Assembly: GCF_947077775.1 (NCBI RefSeq)
Contig: NZ_CAMTTE010000001.1
Location: forward strand, 1,950,501 to 2,014,500
DNA: 64,000 nt
DNA from: Salinibacter pepae
GTDB taxonomy: Bacteria; Bacteroidota; Rhodothermia; Rhodothermales; Salinibacteraceae
Direction: 5' to 3'
Below, one piece after another: positions 58,167 to 64,000 of the stretch. Below the pieces are notes generated by a model that saw only the letters and a list, made by a program, of their open reading frames with translations, ran no database searches and had not been told where the DNA came from. Position 1 is the first letter of the stretch. Every line of letters begins with the position of its first letter. The translations under genes were made by a program, and so were the position numbers.

Positions 58167-60644
58167 ATGGATTCCTCGACGTTCGCGGCTCGCCTGTGTG
58201 TCAACCGCTGGTTTGCCGACGTGGCCCGTCGGTCCTGGGCCCAGGGCCTCGCGATGGCCCTTCTGGGGGGGCTGCTCGGAATGGCAGCCCGTCCGCCCCA
58301 GCCCGCGGCGGCCCAGTCTGCGCCCGGCGAGGAGGCAACCGTGGGGATCGTGCTCGGCGACTCCTCGCAGGCGCACCGACGGGCCGCAAATGCCATTCGG
58401 CGAGAACTGCGATCGCTCATGCGCCCGGAGCGCCGGGTGCAGTTTCCGGAGGCGTACCGTCGAGTCCTGGACACGGGAGGCAATGCGGATCTGAAGCGCC
58501 TGTTGAGCGGCGAGACGGGCCCCACGATCGTCGTCGCCGTGGGGCTATCGGCCTCTCATCGACTGGCCACGACGTCCAGGCCGGACGTACCGGTGGTGGC
58601 CGCCCACGTTCTGGCCCCGAGCCTTCAGGGGGTGCCGAGGGCGGGGGACGCCAGCGGCGCGGCGAATTTGACGTACGTCACCGAGCCGGATCTGGTGCGT
58701 GAGAACATGGCCCTGTTGCGGTCCCTGACGCCGGCCTCGGCCCCGGCGCTGCTGGTGCCGGCCCGCATGCTGGAGGCGGCGCCCGCGCTCGCCGACCGGA
58801 TGCGCCGCCGGCTCGGCCGGCAGGATTCGTCGGACGCGAACTGGCGGGTGGTGCCGGTGCGCTCCACGGCCGAGGCCACGCTGGAGGCCCTGCCCGCCGG
58901 CACGGACGCGGCCTACCTGGCAACGCCCCTGCCGCTCTCCTCAGTAGAGCGGGACCGTTTGATCTCGGGCCTGCGTGCGCGACAAATTCCCGCGGCCGTC
59001 CATCGGGGGCGTGAACTCGTGGACCGGGGGGCGCTCGCGACGGCGTCCGCGCCGTCCGTCGATCCCGTTCCCCGACGCACGGCCCTGCACGCCGCCGACG
59101 TGCTCCGGGGCGCGGCCCCCGGGTCGCTCGCCGTGGCGCTTCCGTCCCCGCGCACCCCCTACGTCAACGAGGCGACGGCCCGCCGGCTCGGCCTCTCCGT
59201 GCCGGATGCCCTGCGCCTGCGGGTGACCCTGACCGGCACGCCCGCCCCGGCGCCCACGGACTCGATCACCTACGCGCAGGCGGTGCGCCGGGGCATCGGC
59301 GCGAATGACGGGCTGGAGGCCCGGCGGTCGGGGCTGGAGGCCGCGCGCGAGGACGTGCGGGTCGAGCGGGGCGACCTGCTCCCGCAGGTGCGAGTCGGGG
59401 CGCGGGCGCAGCAGGTGGACGCCGACCAGGCCGCCGCCAGCTTCGGGGCCCAGCCCGAGCGGACGCTGAGCGGGTCGGTGTCGTTCTCGCAGACCCTGTT
59501 TTCTCCCCAAGAGTGGGGCGACCTGGCGATCGCGAAGCGCCAGCAGGCGGCCGACGCGGCCGAGGTGGAACGCTCCGAGCAGGACCTTGCGCTTCAGGTG
59601 TCGAGGGCCTACGTGTCGGTCCTGCAGGCCCGCGCCCTGGCCCAGGTCCGCCGGGGCGACCTTGCCCTCAGCCGCGAGAACCTGTCGCTTGCCCGGGCCC
59701 GCCGGGAGTCCGGGCAGGTGGGCCGCCAGCAGGTGCTGCGCTTCAAGACCCAGGTGGCTCAGGCCCGGCGCACGGTCCTCGATGCCGAGTCGCGGGTTGA
59801 GGTGGCCCGGACCCGCCTTGCGCAGGTGCTGGCCCGGTCCCCCGACGAGCTGGTGGGGGTGGCCGGGCTGTCCCCCTCCGATTCCATCCTGACGCTTCCG
59901 GAGTCGGTCTTTGCGGCGTACGGCCACACGTCGGCCGCCCGCCAGCGGCTCACCGACTTTCTGCTGGAGGAGGGACTGTCGAGCGCCCCTGAACTGCAGG
60001 CGCTCGACGAACAGATCGCGGCGGCCCAGCGGGGCGTCGAGGCGGGGCAACAGTCGTACTGGGCGCCCACCGTGGCCCTGGAGGGGCAGCTCAACAGCCG
60101 TGCGCTGGAGGGCGGGGCGGGCACCGAGTCGCTGTCCCTACCCGGGGGCCCCCCGGGCGGGGCGGCCCTCCCGCAGGCCCCCAACACCACCTGGAACGTG
60201 GGCCTCTCCCTCAGCCTGCCGCTCTTTACGGGCCTCAAGCGCGACGGGCAGATTGAGCGGGGGCGCGCCCGGCTCAGCCAACTGAAGGCCCAGCGCCGGG
60301 AGGTCCGCTCCAGCCTCGAGGAACGCATCCGGGCGCGAACCGAGCAGGCCACGTCCGGCTACCTCAGTCTGCGGGAGGCGGAGGCCGGCCGGCGCACGGC
60401 CCAGGAGACGATCGACCTCGTCCAGGACTCCTACACCGCCGGCGCGGCCGACGTGCTCGATCTTCTCGACGCGCAGGAGGCGGTCCTCAATGCCCGCCTG
60501 GCGGAGGTCGACGCCCGCTATTCGTTCCTGCTCCGTCTCCTGCAGACCGAGCGGGCCATCGCGCGCATCGGGCCCCTCCAGACCGCCGACGAGCGGACGG
60601 CCGTCCGCGAGCGCCTCCGTGCCTTCATGGACGGGAGGCGGTAG
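58167..60644 (+). CDS. TolC-like outer-membrane efflux protein with N-terminal ABC-substrate-binding-like domain
   Basis: An 825-residue protein, nearly twice the usual TolC length. After a signal peptide (LAMALLGGLLGMAA), residues about 60-330 resemble an ABC substrate-binding protein of the PF04392 type (VGIVLGDSSQAHRRAANAIR, then VPVVAAHVLAPSLQGVP). A TolC/OEP domain of two repeats follows from about 370 (ITYAQAVRRGIGANDGLEARRS, YVSVLQARALAQVRRGDLAL, YTAGAADVLDLLDAQEAVLNAR). The start at 58167 gives the signal peptide. It opens the operon followed by adaptor and pump. The extra domain may sense or bind a ligand. Confidence 0.85.
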   Translation: MDSSTFAARLCVNRWFADVARRSWAQGLAMALLGGLLGMAARPPQPAAAQSAPGEEATVGIVLGDSSQAHRRAANAIRRELRSLMRPERRVQFPEAYRRVLDTGGNADLKRLLSGETGPTIVVAVGLSASHRLATTSRPDVPVVAAHVLAPSLQGVPRAGDASGAANLTYVTEPDLVRENMALLRSLTPASAPALLVPARMLEAAPALADRMRRRLGRQDSSDANWRVVPVRSTAEATLEALPAGTDAAYLATPLPLSSVERDRLISGLRARQIPAAVHRGRELVDRGALATASAPSVDPVPRRTALHAADVLRGAAPGSLAVALPSPRTPYVNEATARRLGLSVPDALRLRVTLTGTPAPAPTDSITYAQAVRRGIGANDGLEARRSGLEAAREDVRVERGDLLPQVRVGARAQQVDADQAAASFGAQPERTLSGSVSFSQTLFSPQEWGDLAIAKRQQAADAAEVERSEQDLALQVSRAYVSVLQARALAQVRRGDLALSRENLSLARARRESGQVGRQQVLRFKTQVAQARRTVLDAESRVEVARTRLAQVLARSPDELVGVAGLSPSDSILTLPESVFAAYGHTSAARQRLTDFLLEEGLSSAPELQALDEQIAAAQRGVEAGQQSYWAPTVALEGQLNSRALEGGAGTESLSLPGGPPGGAALPQAPNTTWNVGLSLSLPLFTGLKRDGQIERGRARLSQLKAQRREVRSSLEERIRARTEQATSGYLSLREAEAGRRTAQETIDLVQDSYTAGAADVLDLLDAQEAVLNARLAEVDARYSFLLRLLQTERAIARIGPLQTADERTAVRERLRAFMDGRR

Positions 60645-60693
60645 GGGACCCGCCCGTTTCCACTGTTTTCTTCACCGACGCCACCCTTCGTCG

Positions 60694-61794
60694 ATGCCTA
60701 CGTCTTGTTTTTCGTTTTCGCGCGTCTCCGTGCCACCGGGGGGCGGGCTTGTGCTCATGATTGGCGCGGCCGTGCTTCTGAGCGCCTGTGGCGCCGAGAG
60801 CGCGTCCGCGCCGCCGCTGGAGCCGCCGGTGCGTCCGGTCAAAATGCACACCGTGCAGGAGGCGGGGGCGACGCCGGCCCGTGAGTACCCGGGCACCGTC
60901 TCGGCGGCCGAGACGGCCACCCTTTCGTTCGAGGTCCCCGGGACGGTCGTCGACCTGCCCGTGCAGGAGGGCGAGCGCGTCGAGGCGGGGCAGCTCATCG
61001 CCCGCCTCGACGGCACCGACGCACAGTCGCGCCTGCAGTCCGCCCGTGCAACCCGAAACGCGGCCCGGTCGGCGTACGAGCGGGCCAAGTCCCTGTACGC
61101 ACAGGGCATCGTGTCGCAGCAGCAGCTGGAGGCGCGGCAGCGCGAGTACGAGGTGGCCCGGTCGCAGCTCGAGCAGGCCCAAAGCCAGGTGGCGGACACG
61201 CGCATCACGGCCCCGTTCGACGGGCGTGTGGCCGAGAAAATGGTGGAGCTCAACGAGAACGTGGGGCCGCAGCAGGCCGTCGTGACGGTGCAGGACCTGT
61301 CCCGGATGGAGGTGGTGATCGACGTGCCGGAGCAGAGCCGGATGCGCCGCGCGCTGCAGTCGGAATCGCTTGCCGTCACCTTCTCGATGCGTCCGGGCCG
61401 TCGCCTCCCGGCCACGCTCAAGGAAATCACGACGACGGCGGACCCGCGCACCCGCACCTACGAGGCGACGCTCACGATCCGGCCGCCCGACGACGCCGGC
61501 ATCCTGCCCGGCATGACGGCCCGGGCCATCGTGGGGGGCGGGCCGGCCCCGGCGGCCGACGGGGCGGGGACGATTGCAATTCCAACCAGTGCCGTCTTTT
61601 CGAGATCGGGCGAGACCGCCTCCGTCTGGGCGGTGCGCGACTCGTCGACGACCGTGGCCCGCCGGTCCGTGTCGCTCGGAACGATGCGCGACAGCACGGT
61701 GGTCGTCACTTCGGGCCTCCGGGCCGGCGACCGCATCGCTGCCACCGGGGTCCACCAGCTCAACGACGGCCAACCCGTCCGTCCACTGGAGTGA
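60694..61794 (+). CDS. RND efflux periplasmic adaptor (membrane fusion protein)
   Basis: A 366-residue lipoprotein adaptor. The signal ends AVLLSACGAES with acylated Cys. The lipoyl half-motifs are visible (GTVVDLPVQEGERVEAGQLI and DTRITAPFDGRVAEKMVELN) around a coiled-coil hairpin (AYERAKSLYAQGIVSQQQLE), then the beta-barrel domain (LPATLKEITTTADPRTRTY). It bridges the TolC-like and RND proteins in the same operon. The ATG at 60694 is used, 49 bp after the TolC-like gene. Confidence 0.94.
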   Translation: MPTSCFSFSRVSVPPGGGLVLMIGAAVLLSACGAESASAPPLEPPVRPVKMHTVQEAGATPAREYPGTVSAAETATLSFEVPGTVVDLPVQEGERVEAGQLIARLDGTDAQSRLQSARATRNAARSAYERAKSLYAQGIVSQQQLEARQREYEVARSQLEQAQSQVADTRITAPFDGRVAEKMVELNENVGPQQAVVTVQDLSRMEVVIDVPEQSRMRRALQSESLAVTFSMRPGRRLPATLKEITTTADPRTRTYEATLTIRPPDDAGILPGMTARAIVGGGPAPAADGAGTIAIPTSAVFSRSGETASVWAVRDSSTTVARRSVSLGTMRDSTVVVTSGLRAGDRIAATGVHQLNDGQPVRPLE

Positions 61795-61853
61795 CCTGAA
61801 GAAGGCCCCTGCAGCCGACCGCTCTCTTTTTACGTGTTCCGCCGTGAGCCACC

Positions 61854-64000
61854 ATGGACATCGCCAAGGCCGCCATCGAGAACCGGACGCTGACGTACGT
61901 CACCACGCTGCTCGTGGTGGTGGGGGGCGTCATTGCGTTCCTGAACCTGGGGCGCCTGGAGGACCCGGAGTTTACCATCAAGCGCGCCCTGGTGGTGACC
62001 CAGTACCCCGGAGCGACCGCCCACGAGGTGGAGGCGGAGGTGTCCGACCCCATCGAGGAGGCCGTGCAGGCAATGGGAAAGGTGAAGGAGATCAAGTCCC
62101 GCTCCAGCCGGGGGCGCTCGACTTTGGAGGTCGAGATGAAGAGTGACGTCATCGGGGATGCGGTGACGCAGGCCTTCGACGACCTGCGCGACAAGGTCAA
62201 CGACGCTCAGGGACGCCTGCCGCCCGGGGCGGGCCCGTCCGTCGTGGAGGACGACTTTGGGGACGTGTACGGCATCTTCATGGCCATTACCGGGGAGGGC
62301 TACAGCAAGCAGGAGCTGAAGGACCACGCGGAGGCCCTGAAGCGGGAGCTGGTGCAGGTGCAGGGCGTCGCGAAAGTTCGCCTTTTTGCGGACCGACAGG
62401 AGACCATCTACGTCGAGCCGAACCGCGACCGGCTGTCGAACCTGGGGATCAGTGTCGACCGGATCGCGGGAAGGCTGCGCACCCAGAACATTGTCGTCGA
62501 TGCCGGGCGCGTGCGGGTGGGGGACAGCCACATTTCGGTCCGGCCGTCGGGGGCGACGGCGTCGCTGGACGACCTGCGGTCGATTCTGATCGCGAGCCAG
62601 GGGGGACGCCAAATCTTCCTGGAGGACATCGCCACGGTGCGGCGGGGCTACGCCGCCCCGCCCCGGGCCCTCATGCGGCACGACGGCGAGCCCGCAATCG
62701 GCCTTGGCGTATCGACCGTCGACGGGGGCAACGTCGTTACGATGGGACGGGCCGTGAAGGCCCGCCTCGACGCGTTAAAGGCCGATCGCCCCGTGGGCAT
62801 CGAGTACAACTACATCAACTTCCAGGCCGACGACGTGAGCGAGGCGGTGAGTGGGTTTGTCTGGAACCTGGTCACCGCCATCGCGATCGTGATCGTCGTG
62901 CTGCTGCTGGCGATGGGGTGGCGCAGCGGGCTCCTCATGGGGTTTGTGCTGGCGGTGACCGTGCTCGGCACGTTTATCCTGATGTACGCGACGGACGTGG
63001 TGCTGCAGCGGATCTCGCTGGGCGCGCTCATCATCGCGCTCGGGATGCTCGTCGACAACGCCGTGGTGATCGTGGACGGCATCCTGACGCGCCTCAAGGA
63101 GGGGCGGGAGCGGGTGGCGGCCGCCTCGGAGATTGTGGAGCAGACGAAGTGGCCGCTCTTCGGGGCCACGGCCGTGGCCATCCTGGGCTTCGCCGCCATC
63201 GGGACCTCCTCCGACAGCAGCGGGGAGTTTTTGGGGTCGTTGTTCCTCGTCATCCTCTACTCGCTGTCGCTGAGCTGGGTGCTTTCCGTTACGCTCGCGC
63301 CGCTTTTGGGGGTCGACTTTCTGAAGAAGCCCGACCCGGACGAGGCGGTGGAGAGCGCCCACGACGGGCCGGTGTACACGGTCTACCGCCGTCTGCTTCA
63401 GGGGGCGATCAACTACCGGTGGGTGACGGTGGCGGTCATCACGGGGCTCATGGGGCTGTCGATATGGGGGGGCGGGTTCGTCAAGCAGAGCTTCTTCCCC
63501 GACTCCACGCGGCCGCAGTTTCTTGTGGACGTGTGGATGCCCCAGGGCACGCACATTCGGGACACCGAAGATGCCGTCAAGGAGGCGGAGCAGTACGTGC
63601 AGGGCCTCGACGCCGTCACCCACGTCAGTTCGGTGGTGGGGCAGGGGGCGCTCCGGTTCGTGCTGCCGTACAGCCCGGAGCGACCCAACGCGTCTTACGC
63701 CCAGCTGATCGTGGACGTCGACGACTGGCGGACGATTTCCAGTCTCAAGGACTCGGTGGACGCCCGCCTCTCCGCGATGCTGCCGCGGGCCAACGTGTAC
63801 GCGTTTCCGTTTGTCTTTGGGCCCGGGGGCGGCACCGGGCGCATTCAGGCACGCATCAGCGGCCCCAACCCCGACTCGCTGCGGGCCATCGCCCAGCGCG
63901 TGGAGGGCATCTTTCGGGCGCACGACAACACCAAGGCCGTCCGCAACGACTGGCGCAACCGGGTGGAGGTCACCCGCCCGCAGGTCGCCGAGGACGCGGC
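61854..64000 (+). CDS. RND-family efflux pump permease (partial, runs off the right edge)
   Basis: An inner-membrane proton antiporter of the AcrB/HAE1 superfamily. The visible 715 residues include the first helix (TLTYVTTLLVVVGGVIAFL), the porter domain and helices 2-6 with GMLVDNAVVIVDGI (conserved helix-4 Asp). The second periplasmic half has begun by the window edge. It follows the adaptor by 59 bp. Substrate range is unknown, but the TetR operator suggests inducible efflux of a toxic compound. Confidence 0.95.
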   Translation, partial: MDIAKAAIENRTLTYVTTLLVVVGGVIAFLNLGRLEDPEFTIKRALVVTQYPGATAHEVEAEVSDPIEEAVQAMGKVKEIKSRSSRGRSTLEVEMKSDVIGDAVTQAFDDLRDKVNDAQGRLPPGAGPSVVEDDFGDVYGIFMAITGEGYSKQELKDHAEALKRELVQVQGVAKVRLFADRQETIYVEPNRDRLSNLGISVDRIAGRLRTQNIVVDAGRVRVGDSHISVRPSGATASLDDLRSILIASQGGRQIFLEDIATVRRGYAAPPRALMRHDGEPAIGLGVSTVDGGNVVTMGRAVKARLDALKADRPVGIEYNYINFQADDVSEAVSGFVWNLVTAIAIVIVVLLLAMGWRSGLLMGFVLAVTVLGTFILMYATDVVLQRISLGALIIALGMLVDNAVVIVDGILTRLKEGRERVAAASEIVEQTKWPLFGATAVAILGFAAIGTSSDSSGEFLGSLFLVILYSLSLSWVLSVTLAPLLGVDFLKKPDPDEAVESAHDGPVYTVYRRLLQGAINYRWVTVAVITGLMGLSIWGGGFVKQSFFPDSTRPQFLVDVWMPQGTHIRDTEDAVKEAEQYVQGLDAVTHVSSVVGQGALRFVLPYSPERPNASYAQLIVDVDDWRTISSLKDSVDARLSAMLPRANVYAFPFVFGPGGGTGRIQARISGPNPDSLRAIAQRVEGIFRAHDNTKAVRNDWRNRVEVTRPQVAEDA

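Noticed and set aside
1-64000. CRISPR array or rRNA operon
   Set aside because: No regularly spaced direct repeats of CRISPR size and no conserved rRNA segments were seen.

Overview
The window looks like a chromosomal segment of a GC-rich, extremely halophilic member of the Rhodothermota, most likely Salinibacter. The basis is the roughly 65% GC composition, strongly acidic proteins, few Shine-Dalgarno sequences, and protein sequences resembling what I remember of Salinibacter ruber. I could not run a search, so the species is an inference.

Layout. (1) 1-6.0 kb: a leftward type I restriction-modification operon (hsdR-hsdM-hsdS, hsdS cut by the window edge) next to a tyrosine-integrase fragment. 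Both lie against the 3' end of a tRNA-Val gene, which suggests an old island. (2) 6.1-17.2 kb: tRNA-Val, tRNA-Gly, then rpmH-rnpA-yidC-mnmE and, after a few unrelated genes, mnmG-rsmG. This is the classic replication-origin neighbourhood, but dnaA, dnaN and parAB are not in the window. Between 15.9 and 23.4 kb lie seven close copies of the ParB-binding site parS, so this is probably a chromosomal centromere. (3) 17-29 kb: small toxin-antitoxin-like modules, mfd, a frameshifted methyltransferase, murQ and a secreted TPR-CHAT protein. (4) 29.8-36 kb: recF, an M48 peptidase lipoprotein, a MaoC hydratase and an MMPL/RND exporter.

(5) 36.0-42.6 kb is the most striking region: a chromosomal integron. 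A leftward intI gene, with the integron-specific insert in its protein, faces an attI region. Rightward from it run seven gene cassettes, each closed by a recognisable attC site, plus a decayed eighth cassette. The cassettes are visibly poorer in GC than the flanks. Four carry toxin-antitoxin-type gene pairs (MNT/HEPN, VapBC-like, DUF2442/DUF4160, UPF0175/PIN). In two of them the toxin gene is broken.

(6) 42.9-55.4 kb: carbohydrate metabolism. It has a glycogen phosphorylase, a hybrid kinase-like/response-regulator/AraC protein, and a leftward run encoding a fused transaldolase-glucose-6-phosphate isomerase, 6-phosphogluconate dehydrogenase, glucose-6-phosphate dehydrogenase, a flavin disulfide reductase and a lipoprotein. 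Together these form an oxidative pentose phosphate operon. (7) 56.2-64 kb: an outer-membrane barrel protein and a TetR-controlled RND efflux operon (tetR, a TolC-like protein with an extra N-terminal domain, adaptor, pump). The same 16-bp palindrome precedes the barrel gene and overlaps the tetR start codon, which suggests one TetR circuit controls both units.
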